A stretch of 54,305 bases of DNA from Oligoflexia bacterium (lineage in GTDB: Bacteria; Bdellovibrionota; UBA1018): positions 1 to 54,305 of the forward strand of contig JACMNQ010000074.1 in the NCBI GenBank assembly GCA_014378465.1. Reading direction: 5' to 3'. Positions 17,635-26,349 of this stretch are shown piece by piece. The notes beneath the pieces were generated by a model. It did no database searches. It saw only the letters and a program-made list of their open reading frames with translations, and was not told the DNA's origin. The first letter of the stretch is position 1. Each line of letters opens with the position of its first letter. The position numbers and the translations under genes are program-made.

Positions 17635-18084
17635 TCAGGCCGCTTTCAGCTTGTCCTCATCGGCGCTCCCGTCGCCGATTCTGGTGGCAGCATAGGTCAG
17701 GTCAAAGAACTCCTTGCTCAGAATTGCAAGCAGATCTCCCATGGAGAGAATCCCCACCGCTTTGCCCTGAAGGTCCACCACCGGCATTCTACGGATCTTC
17801 TCATCGCGCATTTTCTGGATGCATTCAAATATGCCGTCTGATTCGAAGACGAAATGGAGACTATTCGTCATCACTTCCTGGGCCTGGCAGGTTTTGGGAT
17901 CTTGCTGAGAGCAGACACACCGAATCACGATGTCACGGTCGGTGATGATCCCGACTGGGGTCTCATTTTCGAGCACCATGACGGAGCCTATGTTGTGACT
18001 TTCCATCAGGGCGGCCACTTCACTGACAGGAGTGGTCTTGCTGACGCTGACGAGATTTCTACGATTCACAATGTCATGAAGCAT
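17635..18084 (-). CDS. CBS-domain pair protein
   Basis: The protein of about 149 residues consists of two CBS motifs: TTPVSEVAALMESHNIGSVMVLENETPVGIITDRDIV and the second half DGIFECIQKMRDEKIRRMPVVDLQGKAVGILSMGDLL. CBS pairs bind adenosyl ligands (AMP, ATP, SAM) and act as energy sensors. No effector domain is attached. The frame is open further upstream to 18207, but that would overlap the divergent HAD gene completely up to its start, so I favour ATG 18084, with GGGAAGTGAG ahead of it. A Cys-rich CVCSQQDPKTCQ insert in the first CBS is unusual. Confidence 0.85.
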   Translation of the reverse strand: MLHDIVNRRNLVSVSKTTPVSEVAALMESHNIGSVMVLENETPVGIITDRDIVIRCVCSQQDPKTCQAQEVMTNSLHFVFESDGIFECIQKMRDEKIRRMPVVDLQGKAVGILSMGDLLAILSKEFFDLTYAATRIGDGSADEDKLKAA

Positions 18085-18206
18085 TCTGGACTCACTTCCC
18101 AAGGGGGTGTTCTGGGGCACAAGGTTCTTGAAGGCAGCGAAGGAGGTACTCGGCATTTTCTGCATTTCCCACGCCAGCCCCACTTTCGCATGATACGCTG
18201 TAAGCA

Positions 18207-18881
18207 ATGAAAACCGCTCTTCGCACCATTCTGTTTGATATGGACGGCACGATCATCGATACGGAGCCTGCCGCCGCAAAAGCGATTCAGGACTGCTTTG
18301 CTCGCTGGAACATTCAAATTGACCTCGAAGACGCTCGCTTCATCACGGGACGCACGTGGGCCATTGCCTTTGATTTTCTTTTCAAGAAGTATCCGATCCC
18401 GGTGAGCGCGGAAGTCGCGTCAGAGATGATGATGGCGCAGTACCGGGAGACTCTCGACCGTGAACTTGCGATTGTTCCGGGAAGCATTGAGGCGGTGAAG
18501 GACCTCAGTCAGCATTTTCAGATGGCACTGGTTTCCGGCTCCGGGCGCCAGGAAATCCTCTGGGCGATGAAAAAAGTCGGGCTCATGGACTGTTTCAAAT
18601 TCATCCTGGGAGCGGAAGATTATTCTCGCAGCAAGCCTGCTCCCGATGGTTATCTGAAAGCCATGAAGCTGCTGAATGCGGAGCCTGCGGAGACTTTGAT
18701 CTTTGAAGATTCCGAAGCGGGAATCGCGTCTGCCTGTGCCGCCGGCGTCTTCGTCGTCGCGATCTCGTCGACGAATCATTTCGGTCATGACACCAGCCGC
18801 GCCAGTCTTCAGATCCCGGATCTGAAGCAGGTGAATCACAGCTGGGTCAAGGGCTTGAAGAACTTCAGAATATCGGAATAG
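18207..18881 (+). CDS. HAD-superfamily hydrolase, beta-phosphoglucomutase/phosphatase-like
   Basis: The 224-residue protein shows the HAD motifs in order: LFDMDGTIIDTE (nucleophile and acid Asp), LVSGSGRQE (motif II Ser), SKPAPDGYLKAM (motif III Lys) and IFEDSEAGIASA (motif IV acidic pair). The helical cap between motifs I and II places it in the GPH/PGMB subgroup that dephosphorylates small sugar phosphates or phosphoglycolate. No neighbour narrows the substrate. The final 46 bases overlap the convergent lipoprotein gene. Confidence 0.88.
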   Translation: MKTALRTILFDMDGTIIDTEPAAAKAIQDCFARWNIQIDLEDARFITGRTWAIAFDFLFKKYPIPVSAEVASEMMMAQYRETLDRELAIVPGSIEAVKDLSQHFQMALVSGSGRQEILWAMKKVGLMDCFKFILGAEDYSRSKPAPDGYLKAMKLLNAEPAETLIFEDSEAGIASACAAGVFVVAISSTNHFGHDTSRASLQIPDLKQVNHSWVKGLKNFRISE

Positions 18882-19888
18882 ACTTCGAAGGTGGCGTCTG
18901 GTCGGGTGGAGATCCAGGCGTGGGTCTTGCCCTGGTTCTGCCTCACTTTCAGAGTGATCGGCTGGCTCCCGTTCTGGCGCAAAGTGAAAAAAGCTCGTGA
19001 AACCTTTGTTTCCTCAAACGCTTTCTTCAAAGCCGTATTTTCCCGGGCATCGTCGATGAACCGAAGAATGCGCAAGTGGGTCAGACCTTCCAATCTGCGT
19101 TGAAAATTCACGGGATCGTGAAGCGCCCGGCGGGACGGAGCTTCTTGCCAGGTGTCCTTTGCGCGAAGGACGGACCACTGGATGCCCGGACCCTTCAGCG
19201 CGATCGAATCCAGCTCCGCAGTTTCAAAAGTCACCAGCTTTCTGAGCCTCAGCGCTTCGAACCGCGCCAGGTGAGTCAGCATTTCGAGAGCCGCACCTCG
19301 GACGAGAAAGACCTGTGGATGGGATACGGCCCCGGAACGGGCAGGGAGGCAGGCGTAGATTCCTCCCGCTTTCAGATTGCTGTCACCCAGGTGAATTTCA
19401 TTTTCGGTCATTTGTCCGTTTGAATTCGGCGCCAGCCAGCGGAGCGCAAAAAGTGGAGTTGTCAGTCCGAAAGAGGAGAGGGGTCCCTCGGGAGCCAACT
19501 CGAAGGCTTGAAGCGTGCGAAGGGTGTCCAGTAAATGCACGATGTAGGGGCCATCGGCGCGGACATCGATCAGGTCCATGGACGAAGACGCGATTTTCCA
19601 GTCGGGTTTCTCAGCACTCCCTGAGTTTATAATGCGGGCGGTCCAGTGGTCCCCGGAGGCGGGATCATTCTTGATGAGATTCAGTTCGCGGGCCTGCTCG
19701 TGGCTGAATGAAAAGAGAGGAGCGTTGAGTTTGAGCTCAGAAGTCGTTCCAAGCCCGCCCGAGGCCGGGTTGACGCCGGAAGGGGGCTCGTTTCTGGAGG
19801 TGCAGCCGTTGGAGAGGGACGCGGCAATGGCCAGAACGACGACGGGAAGTGAGGGCTGGGTGAACTTTCGGAAGCGGAAGAGAGTCAT
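18836..19888 (-). CDS. DUF4340-like lipoprotein
   Basis: The 350-residue protein has an N-terminal signal with a lipobox-like SLSNGC (Cys29). Its body alternates short strands typical of DUF4340: LFSFSHEQARELNLIKN, DHWTARIINSGSAEKPDWKIASS, GPYIVHLLDTLRTLQAFE, and later RRLEGLTHLRILRFI. DUF4340 proteins are envelope proteins often linked to ABC-type or gliding-related gene sets, and their role is unknown. The start lies only about 20 bases from the divergent TolQ-like gene, so promoters must overlap. Confidence 0.65.
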   Translation of the reverse strand: MTLFRFRKFTQPSLPVVVLAIAASLSNGCTSRNEPPSGVNPASGGLGTTSELKLNAPLFSFSHEQARELNLIKNDPASGDHWTARIINSGSAEKPDWKIASSSMDLIDVRADGPYIVHLLDTLRTLQAFELAPEGPLSSFGLTTPLFALRWLAPNSNGQMTENEIHLGDSNLKAGGIYACLPARSGAVSHPQVFLVRGAALEMLTHLARFEALRLRKLVTFETAELDSIALKGPGIQWSVLRAKDTWQEAPSRRALHDPVNFQRRLEGLTHLRILRFIDDARENTALKKAFEETKVSRAFFTLRQNGSQPITLKVRQNQGKTHAWISTRPDATFEVYSDILKFFKPLTQL

Positions 19889-19907
19889 GCGATTGACATC
19901 CTAGGGA

Positions 19908-20609
19908 GTGGTCGTTAGCGTGGCAAGTCTTATGTTAACGAGCGGCGACGGAATTCTGGGTTTCATCAAAAGTGGCGGCTTCGCCATGTATCCTCTGCTG
20001 ATCTGTTCCCTCGTGGGATGGGCGGTGATCTTCGAAAGGCTCTGGGTCTATCGAAGGTTGAATCAGGATCTCAAGACCTTTCATCTCGAAGCGATTCACG
20101 CGCTCCTGCGTGGCGACAAGGACGCGCTGAAGGCCCTTTGCGCGACGGGAAATTACACTTACCTGCCGACCGCGCGACTGTTGATGAGCGCACTTGAACG
20201 CCTGAACTCCAAGGACGAAAGGCTCCGCCAGCGCTGGGTCGAAGCACTCGAACGCCGTCGGCTGGTGATCAATCAGGAGCTTCGCAAGAACCTCTGGGTG
20301 CTGGGGACGATCGCGAGTTCCACACCGTTCATCGGGCTTCTCGGGACCGTCGTCGGGATTCTCGAATCCTTTCATCAGATGGCTCAGAAGGGGACCGGCG
20401 GCTTTGCAGTCGTCGCTTCTGGAATTTCTGAAGCACTCATCGCCACTGCCGGCGGTCTGGTAGTCGCCGTGATCGCGGTCATTGCTTACAATGCTTTTCA
20501 GGCCGGGCTCGGAAAATTGACTTTGACCGTGAAAATCCATACGGAAGAATTCGTCGAAATGTTGAGCGCGATTGAAGCCCCTCAGAAGACCGCACAGGAC
20601 GGCGCCTGA
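19908..20609 (+). CDS. MotA/TolQ/ExbB proton-channel protein
   Basis: The protein of about 230 residues has three membrane helices: MYPLLICSLVGWAVIFERLW, then after a cytoplasmic loop LWVLGTIASSTPFIGLLGTVVGILESF, then ISEALIATAGGLVVAVIAVIAYNAF. The PFIGLLGTV and EALIATA signatures define the TolQ/ExbB channel that works with TolR/ExbD to turn proton motive force into work on the outer membrane. The GTG at 19908 has no spacing for a ribosome site, so the in-frame ATG at 19932 may be the true start. A TolR-like partner overlaps its stop. Confidence 0.92.
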   Translation: MVVSVASLMLTSGDGILGFIKSGGFAMYPLLICSLVGWAVIFERLWVYRRLNQDLKTFHLEAIHALLRGDKDALKALCATGNYTYLPTARLLMSALERLNSKDERLRQRWVEALERRRLVINQELRKNLWVLGTIASSTPFIGLLGTVVGILESFHQMAQKGTGGFAVVASGISEALIATAGGLVVAVIAVIAYNAFQAGLGKLTLTVKIHTEEFVEMLSAIEAPQKTAQDGA

Positions 20610-21055
20610 TGGCCTTCAAGCCCAACGCTTCCAATTCTGAAGCAGAGTATGAAGAGAACATCGTCGCGGAAATCAACATCACGCCGTTGACTGATATCTT
20701 TCTCGTGCTGCTCATCATTTTCATGGTGACGAGTTCCGTGATGACTCAGTCGGGAGTGGACGTCAATCTGCCGCAGGCAAGTCAGGCGACGTCCCAGTCT
20801 CAACCGGATGGCGTGATCGTCACTCTGCTTCCGGGCGGGGCAGTCCGGATCAATCAGCGCTCGATTGCAGCCGGGGATTTTCCGGCGATTGAGAAGAACC
20901 TCACGGAAGTTTTCAAAGCCACGAAATCGCGACTCGTGATTCTCGAAGGCGATCGCCAGGCGTTTCTCGGATCGGCCATCGAAGTGATGGACGCCGCCCG
21001 CAGAGCGGGCGCCGCTCAATTTGCCATCGCGACTTCGCCAGCGGAGACGAAGTAA
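20609..21055 (+). CDS. ExbD/TolR family protein
   Basis: The 148-residue protein has a short cytoplasmic N-terminus and one membrane helix (INITPLTDIFLVLLIIFMVTSSVM) with the conserved proton-carrying Asp in PLTDIF. A periplasmic domain follows, with GVIVTLLPGGAVRINQ and the paired strands of TolR. Its start overlaps the TolQ-like stop (TGATG), giving coupled expression. TonB, TolA, TolB or Pal genes are not adjacent, so whether it serves nutrient uptake, Tol-Pal or motility is open. The gene ends three bases from the convergent deacetylase. Confidence 0.93.
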   Translation: MAFKPNASNSEAEYEENIVAEINITPLTDIFLVLLIIFMVTSSVMTQSGVDVNLPQASQATSQSQPDGVIVTLLPGGAVRINQRSIAAGDFPAIEKNLTEVFKATKSRLVILEGDRQAFLGSAIEVMDAARRAGAAQFAIATSPAETK

Positions 21056-21058
21056 CGC

Positions 21059-22306
21059 TTATTTCAGCTCGAGCTCTTCCGGACTTTCCTGATGCGCTCC
21101 CGGAAGATCTCCCTGCATCGCAGGTCCATCTGAGGGGCGGGGGACGAAAGCCATCACGCCGTCTTCGGTGCGTTCCATCGAGTGCAGTGGAGATGCATTC
21201 TGAAGGGCGTGGCGAATGTCCAGGCCCGCGAGTCCTGAGGCAGGACGCTTGAGGTAGTCAAACTCTCCGGCCTGGTAGGCATTTCTCGTTTCAGGGAGCA
21301 TCGCGTCCATGAAATTCGCGAGTTCGCTGTAAGTCACGCACTTGACTTCAGGCAGGCCGCAGACGCTGGAAGCGAATTTTTTCATCGCACTCCAATAAGC
21401 ACCGCCATTGAAGTGCGTGAAGTGGTGACCGATGTGCACTGGGCCGCGGTTGCCGTAATAATTGTCCTTGAAGTACTTCATGTAGGTGTCGAGCATCTGC
21501 TTTTCGTAAAGGGCGCCGTTCTCCGCCTTTTCTTTTGCGTCAGACTGAGCCATGTAAAAGTTGTAATCCATGGAGAGAGTCCACTTGCCGCTACCGACGA
21601 TCGGAAGACTGGCCAGGGGAAAGTTCCAGATGCCGTTCGAATTCTTTTCAGGCCAGTAATGAGTATCCGCGATCTTGCTCGTGTCGTAGCGGTAGTGATT
21701 CGCAGCCAAGGTCGGATAAAGTCCCGGACTGAAGGCCAGAAGAGGAGCTCTGAAGCCGACGATGTCCTTTTCAGCGAACGAAAAGTGCTTGGTGATGTCA
21801 TTGTGCTTGAAAGTATTGAAGAGCAGGTCGATGAACTGAGTGAATTCGCTGGCCCAGTCACTCTCGCTCCAGGTGCTGCCGTCGAAATGTCCATTGGCGT
21901 GAGAAGCCATCTCATTGCCTTCATTGAAGGCATCATTCAGTTCGTCGACTCGGTCAGAAATCTCGTTTTCGGATTTCCCGTACCCGATGTCCGAGTACCC
22001 CAGCGTGTGGTGAGGGGCATGGTACAGATTCTTGTTGTCGGGGTGGATGAAGTAAACACCACTCACGAAGTACGTGAATTTCACGGGCTTGCCTGATGCA
22101 GTGGCTTCCTTTGCGAATGCCCGGGTTTCATCCCAAGCTTCGATGGACTTGGATCCGTCGAAAGCGAGAAGCACGAACTGAGGGGGTCTTGGGACGACCG
22201 AGCCTTCGTCGGCGTTGGCTCGGAGGGAGATGGCCAGGGCGAGGGCCAGAGCTGCGCAGGTCAGCGCGCTCAATAGGACGGAATTCTTCTTTTGGGTCTT
22301 GATCAT
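21059..22306 (-). CDS. Secreted polysaccharide deacetylase-like protein, copy A
   Basis: From ATG 22306 the protein has 415 residues: a Sec signal (about 1-33), then a chitin-deacetylase-like (NodB/CE4) domain. Motif 1 reads VLLAFDGSKS, motif 2 SHANGHFDG (the two metal His), motif 3 GFRAPLL, motif 4 YDTSK, and a late GHHF supplies a His. Only one Asp sits in motif 1, where classical enzymes have TFDDG. The C-terminal tail (about 60 residues) repeats VPRPSDG-x-MQGDLPGAH, shared with copy B. A target such as peptidoglycan or chitin-like glycan is inferred. A longer TTG start at 22354 is possible but lacks support. Confidence 0.85.
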   Translation of the reverse strand: MIKTQKKNSVLLSALTCAALALALAISLRANADEGSVVPRPPQFVLLAFDGSKSIEAWDETRAFAKEATASGKPVKFTYFVSGVYFIHPDNKNLYHAPHHTLGYSDIGYGKSENEISDRVDELNDAFNEGNEMASHANGHFDGSTWSESDWASEFTQFIDLLFNTFKHNDITKHFSFAEKDIVGFRAPLLAFSPGLYPTLAANHYRYDTSKIADTHYWPEKNSNGIWNFPLASLPIVGSGKWTLSMDYNFYMAQSDAKEKAENGALYEKQMLDTYMKYFKDNYYGNRGPVHIGHHFTHFNGGAYWSAMKKFASSVCGLPEVKCVTYSELANFMDAMLPETRNAYQAGEFDYLKRPASGLAGLDIRHALQNASPLHSMERTEDGVMAFVPRPSDGPAMQGDLPGAHQESPEELELK

Positions 22307-22469
22307 ATTGATCGCACACTGAGCAAGGGCCGTGCCGCGATTGGACGGAGTCAAACTTGTCGCATTTTCCAGCCATATCCAGCTCTTGCTGTAAAACCAG
22401 GGACCACTCCGGCCCTTTGTCCGAGAGTGGCAGAATGGGTCTCGGTGCCATAACTGCCCTGTTTAGAGA

Positions 22470-22507
22470 ACCTGGAGCGTCTCGATCGATTCAAAACGGC
22501 TCCAGGT
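22470..22507. repeat. 9-bp inverted repeat between the deacetylase paralogues
   Basis: ACCTGGAGC (22470-22478) and GCTCCAGGT (22499-22507) are perfect inverted copies around a 20-base loop. The element lies just past the stop of copy B on the minus strand and may be its transcript end or a processing hairpin. It has no T-tract. Confidence 0.55.
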
Positions 22508-22532
22508 CACAAAGCTTCGAATGGGAAAAATC

Positions 22533-23798
22533 TCAGCTCGTTGATTCCTGAATGGACTGGAGAGATTCAGAATCGTCATAGTTCTGAAGTTCAGAGTGTC
22601 CTTCGTGCGCGCCGGGCAAGTCGCCCTGCAGGGCGGATCCGTCCGAGGGGCGAGGCACGAAAGCCATCGTGCCGTCTTCAGTCAATTCCATGCGAGAAGA
22701 ATTTTGCTCCGCTGCAATGTCTTTGGCCACTTTGATCGAAGCGCCTTCCATCTTTTCGAACTGACCCTTCTGATAAACCAGACGAGTCGCTTTGGGCAGA
22801 GACTCCATATAGTTCATGAGTTCAGTGTAGGTCACGCATTTGACTTCAGGAAGTCCGCAGACCGTCTTCGAGAAACGTTTCATGGCGCGCCAGTAAGCGT
22901 TTCCATTGAAAGCCATGAAATGATGACCGATGCTCACGGGAGCGCGGTTGCCATAATAGTTGCCCTTGAAGTACTTCATGTAGGTGTCGAGCATCTGCTT
23001 TTCATACTTCGACGAGTTTTCACGATCTTCTTTCGCATGAGAGTCGGCATCGTAGAAATTGTAATCCATGGACAAAGTCCACTTGCCGGAGCCGACGATG
23101 CTCAGGCGAGCCAGAGGGAAATTCCAGGTTCCGTAGATGTTCTTTTCGGGCCAGTAATTCGGCTCGGCGATCTTGCTTGTGTCATATTTGATGCCATGCT
23201 TGTCGAGAGCCGGCCACATCCCTTTGCTCACTCCCAGAAGCGGGGCGCGGAAACCGATCATTTCCTTTTCAGCGAACGCCCAGCTCTTGTCGAGGTCGTT
23301 GTTCTTGAAAGCGTCAGCAACGAGTTCGTTGAACTGGCGGAATTCACCGCTCCAGTCACTTTCCGTGTAACGACTGCCATCATAATGCCCGTTGGCGTGT
23401 GAACCGATTTCGTGCCCTTCCTTGTAAGCGGCATTGATCTCGTCAATTCTGTCGGAAATTTCCTCAGGGGTCTTTCCGAAGCCGATTTCAGACTGGCCAG
23501 GGGAGTGGTGAGGAGCGGTGTAAAGTTTCTTGTTCTTCGCATTGAGGAAGTAGACTCCGCTGATGAAGTAGGTGAACTTCACGGGGGCGCCGGCTTCCGT
23601 GGCTTCTTTGGCGAAGTCGCGGGTTGTCTGCCAGTTGGGGCCAGTGCCGTCGATGGTCTTGGAGCCGTCGAAAGCCATCAGAACATATTGGGGAGGGCGT
23701 GGTACGGGCGTGGCCTTCGCGCTCAGGGAAACTGACAGAACAGCTGCACAGGTGAATGCGCTCAGTGCGACAGTCGTTTTCTTGAATCTCATTGCCAT
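22533..23798 (-). CDS. Secreted polysaccharide deacetylase-like protein, copy B
   Basis: The 421-residue protein starts at ATG 23798 behind a good GAGAGG site and has a Sec signal ending near LSAKATP. It is a close paralogue of copy A over its whole length, with YVLMAFDGSKTID, SHANGHYDG, GFRAPLLG, YDTSKI, GHHF and the VPRPSDGSALQGDLPGAH tail. Copy B carries an insert (GTGPNWQ) after motif 1 and a longer Ser/Asp-rich tail. It lies directly upstream of copy A on the same strand. A TGTCCA/TGGACA hairpin (23923-23939) sits in its upstream region. Both probably modify a glycan in the periplasm or outside the cell. Confidence 0.86.
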   Translation of the reverse strand: MAMRFKKTTVALSAFTCAAVLSVSLSAKATPVPRPPQYVLMAFDGSKTIDGTGPNWQTTRDFAKEATEAGAPVKFTYFISGVYFLNAKNKKLYTAPHHSPGQSEIGFGKTPEEISDRIDEINAAYKEGHEIGSHANGHYDGSRYTESDWSGEFRQFNELVADAFKNNDLDKSWAFAEKEMIGFRAPLLGVSKGMWPALDKHGIKYDTSKIAEPNYWPEKNIYGTWNFPLARLSIVGSGKWTLSMDYNFYDADSHAKEDRENSSKYEKQMLDTYMKYFKGNYYGNRAPVSIGHHFMAFNGNAYWRAMKRFSKTVCGLPEVKCVTYTELMNYMESLPKATRLVYQKGQFEKMEGASIKVAKDIAAEQNSSRMELTEDGTMAFVPRPSDGSALQGDLPGAHEGHSELQNYDDSESLQSIQESTS

Positions 23799-24031
23799 AA
23801 AAATGCCTCTCTCTTGCGGGCTCATGAAGCACGAGACGTGCCTTTCTTGTCGCGGCCAGGCTGGTCTTAAAAGCGGTCTGAAGCAGTTTTTCGCAGGGAG
23901 GTGAACAAAAACTCTTCACGCCTGTCCACTCGTTGGACACCCGTTCTTGAGCTGAGGGACCCAGAATGCGGCTCCCTTTGCGGTGACCGGACCCTCGTCG
24001 CGGCACGCCCGTGGGTGCTCTGTGAATGAAA

Positions 24032-25405
24032 TCACGGCTGGTGAGGGCAACGGACCTTGTCGTCGTTCACTTTCTTGGCCAGCCAGCCCGGTACGCCCAG
24101 AATGGAGTGTGAGTAGATCCGCTCAAATTCCGTTTCAAACTGTTCGGCAACTGATGAGTCATGAATCACCATCAAAGTTTCGTCGTTCTGTCTGTTTGCG
24201 GCCTCTGACCAGTTATGGGAACCGAAAATCACCGCCTGCTGATCCACAACCGAGAATTTATGGTGAAGTTTGTCGCCTTTCGGGATGATCGGAATCCCGG
24301 CGGTGACGACCGGATTCTTCCAAGGGTGATTCTCAGGTTCGATTCGACATTTCGGATCAAGCAGAGTGATACCCAGCAGGTCCAGAAGCTCACTGTAGTA
24401 GCGATAGGCGAAACTCGGTTCGATGAGACCGCGCACGCGCACGCCTCGGTCGTGAGCGGTTTCAAGGGCATTTCCAATGGACTGCTCTGAGAAAACGAAG
24501 AGTGCGAAGTCCACGCTCTTTCTGGCTGCTCCGAGCGTGGTCGCGATCAGGCCATTGGCCGTATCGGGATCTTTGACCGCTTTTCCCGCAGGGGAAAAAG
24601 CGAGCTCGATCTGTGTACCGTCTTCAAGAGCGAGCTGTTGGTGGGGTCTATAAGTCTTTTTGACGCCGAAGCGGGGCTTTCTTCCGGACTCCCCCCACAT
24701 CTGCAGAAATTCTTCTCTAAAGAGCCGATTGAGGGATGAGCTGCTGATCACAAGCATGGCGTTCGGATTTCCGAGGCTTGCGGGATTGGAGAAGTCACCG
24801 AAGAAATCGCTGCTGGTGAAATTGGCCGAGGACACGAGCACTCGCCTCTGGTCCAGCACCATGAACTTGTGGTGCATGAGGCCGCTGCCTTTGGATCCAT
24901 CGGCTGTATCGTCGATGACCGGGATCCCGGCTGCTTCGAGGAGGAGCACAGGATCGGCCTTCTGTTTTTCTTCAGGGCTTGTCGTGCCGTCGTGATTTCC
25001 GTAAGCATCAGCGAGGAGTAAAAATTCGGCGTACTTCTCTTTCATGTAGGGATTCAGCGCCGCAACCTGCGCGGGAGTCAGTTTGCTGAATGCGACGTGA
25101 TATTGATTTTCCAGAATCACGCGAACGTCTTTGCCCGACTTTTTGGCACCGACGAGGGCTTCAGCGATTCTGGGCAGCATCAATTCATGGATGGCGACCC
25201 AGATCTGAGCTTGGGTCGATTGAATCTGCTTCAGCACGACGTCTTCGAAGTTTTCACCCACCCTTGCACGATGAGAATAGGGCTCGGTAAAATGAAAAGC
25301 GGCATTCTGGTTGAAGTGGCTTTCGATGGAAGCAGCCTCGACAGGGGAGAAAACGACTGTCTGAAGGAGTGCCGCGAGAACCAGGAACCGCGATTGAATT
25401 TTCAT
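24032..25405 (-). CDS. Secreted phospholipase D-like protein
   Basis: The 457-residue protein has a Sec signal (to about VEAAS) and two HKD motifs: HHKFMVLDQRRVLVSSANFTSSDF and HHKFSVVDQQAVIFGSHNWSEAANRQND. These are the paired His-Lys-Asp active sites of the PLD superfamily, so it is a complete enzyme of the two-repeat type. The superfamily includes phospholipases, nucleases and cardiolipin synthases, so the substrate is open. Export plus the short NWSE..N motif favours the nuclease/phospholipase branch that acts outside the cell. It is convergent with no gene and has its own promoter near 25406-25450. Confidence 0.87.
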   Translation of the reverse strand: MKIQSRFLVLAALLQTVVFSPVEAASIESHFNQNAAFHFTEPYSHRARVGENFEDVVLKQIQSTQAQIWVAIHELMLPRIAEALVGAKKSGKDVRVILENQYHVAFSKLTPAQVAALNPYMKEKYAEFLLLADAYGNHDGTTSPEEKQKADPVLLLEAAGIPVIDDTADGSKGSGLMHHKFMVLDQRRVLVSSANFTSSDFFGDFSNPASLGNPNAMLVISSSSLNRLFREEFLQMWGESGRKPRFGVKKTYRPHQQLALEDGTQIELAFSPAGKAVKDPDTANGLIATTLGAARKSVDFALFVFSEQSIGNALETAHDRGVRVRGLIEPSFAYRYYSELLDLLGITLLDPKCRIEPENHPWKNPVVTAGIPIIPKGDKLHHKFSVVDQQAVIFGSHNWSEAANRQNDETLMVIHDSSVAEQFETEFERIYSHSILGVPGWLAKKVNDDKVRCPHQP

Positions 25406-25454
25406 GGAGGGACCCTACGAGAAGAAAGGATAAATTGATAAAGAAATCTCCAGA

Positions 25455-25472
25455 GCGAGTGTCATGACTCGC
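25455..25472 (-). terminator. Hairpin after the methyltransferase-like gene
   Basis: GCGAGT (25455-25460) pairs with ACTCGC (25467-25472) around GTCATG. On the minus strand it is followed by a moderately T-rich stretch (TCTGGAGATTTCTTTATC). It may end transcription from the isoprenylcysteine-methyltransferase-like gene before the PLD gene. Confidence 0.4.
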
Positions 25473-25516
25473 CGCTGATGGCGTGACCGGGCTTCAGAAA
25501 TCCGATCGATTTCAGT

Positions 25517-26206
25517 TCAGGCTTTGAAATACTGCCAGACCCAGGCGATCAGGCTGACGCCGCCGATGAGCCCGAAAAAGGAAGCATAAGCTTCGAAGGC
25601 CTTGTTCTTCTTTGAGAGTTCCCAAGAGTGCTGATGATGATTCAGGTCCGGATTGACTTCAAGAAGGGCCTGCTTGTTGGCCGGCCATGGGCGAGGAAAG
25701 AAGCGGGGTACGAGTTTGCAATAGACTGCGTAAGGCGCGCCGAAAATCTGATCCAACTTCGTTTCTTCTTCGAGAATGATGTAATGGTAGACGACGGCGA
25801 ACAGGATAGTGACGATTCCCAGCAGCCAATAGTTCTGGATGGCCCAGGCAGTGCCGAGAGCCATGACGTAAGTGCCGAGATACAGAGGATTGCGGCATTG
25901 AGCATAGGGACCCCCGACGGCTGGACGCGAATCCTTCCGGAGATAGCCGCTGGCCCAGAAGCGAAGGGTCGCGCCGGTGAAACAGACGACGATGCCCGGA
26001 AGGGCGGGGTAGTTGCGCGCGAATAGAGCCAGAAGTCCTGCAAATATCCAGGCCATCAGGATGCGAGTTTTTCCCTGAACCACTCCTCGCAGCCACGAGT
26101 CCGGGCGCGAGACGTAAGTGCGGATGGTAGGAGCTTCATGATGAGAGGGCGAAACTGCGGCCTTCGGCAGGCCACTGGTCTGTTTCGGAGAGTCGATTTT
26201 TTCCAT
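25517..26206 (-). CDS. Isoprenylcysteine/phospholipid methyltransferase-like membrane protein
   Basis: The 229-residue protein has about four hydrophobic segments (near 50-62, 66-80, 113-140, 210-226). The conserved core is GGPYAQCRNPLYLGTYVMALG, then IILEEETKLDQIFGAPYAVYCKLVPRFFP. This GPY-x3-RNP-Y-G and EE-x-L-x3-FG-x2-Y-x2-Y-x3-V pattern is the ICMT/PEMT SAM-binding signature. It probably methylates a lipid or prenylated substrate in the inner membrane. A disordered N-terminal 45 residues precede the core. It is divergent from the 2-oxoacid dehydrogenase operon across a regulatory region with two dyads. Confidence 0.83.
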   Translation of the reverse strand: MEKIDSPKQTSGLPKAAVSPSHHEAPTIRTYVSRPDSWLRGVVQGKTRILMAWIFAGLLALFARNYPALPGIVVCFTGATLRFWASGYLRKDSRPAVGGPYAQCRNPLYLGTYVMALGTAWAIQNYWLLGIVTILFAVVYHYIILEEETKLDQIFGAPYAVYCKLVPRFFPRPWPANKQALLEVNPDLNHHQHSWELSKKNKAFEAYASFFGLIGGVSLIAWVWQYFKA

Positions 26207-26242
26207 GGTGCCACAGTCGTAACCCTAAGTGGTGGTAGGCGC

Positions 26243-26286
26243 AAGACTTTGGACCAAAAGTCTTTCATTCTAATGCGGAGCATTAG
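26243..26286. promoter_or_regulatory. Two adjacent dyads in the divergent bkd/ICMT promoter region
   Basis: AAGACTTT/AAAGTCTT (26243-26250 and 26257-26264, 6-base spacer) and CTAATGC/GCATTAG (26270-26276 and 26280-26286, 3-base spacer) are perfect inverted repeats, side by side, between genes transcribed away from each other. Their symmetry and position suit dimeric regulator binding. Confidence 0.6.
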
Positions 26287-26349
26287 CGTTGCTCTCCCCC
26301 TATTTTCCGGTTAGGGTGAGGGCCTCGTAAACATCAGGAGGGATGTCTT

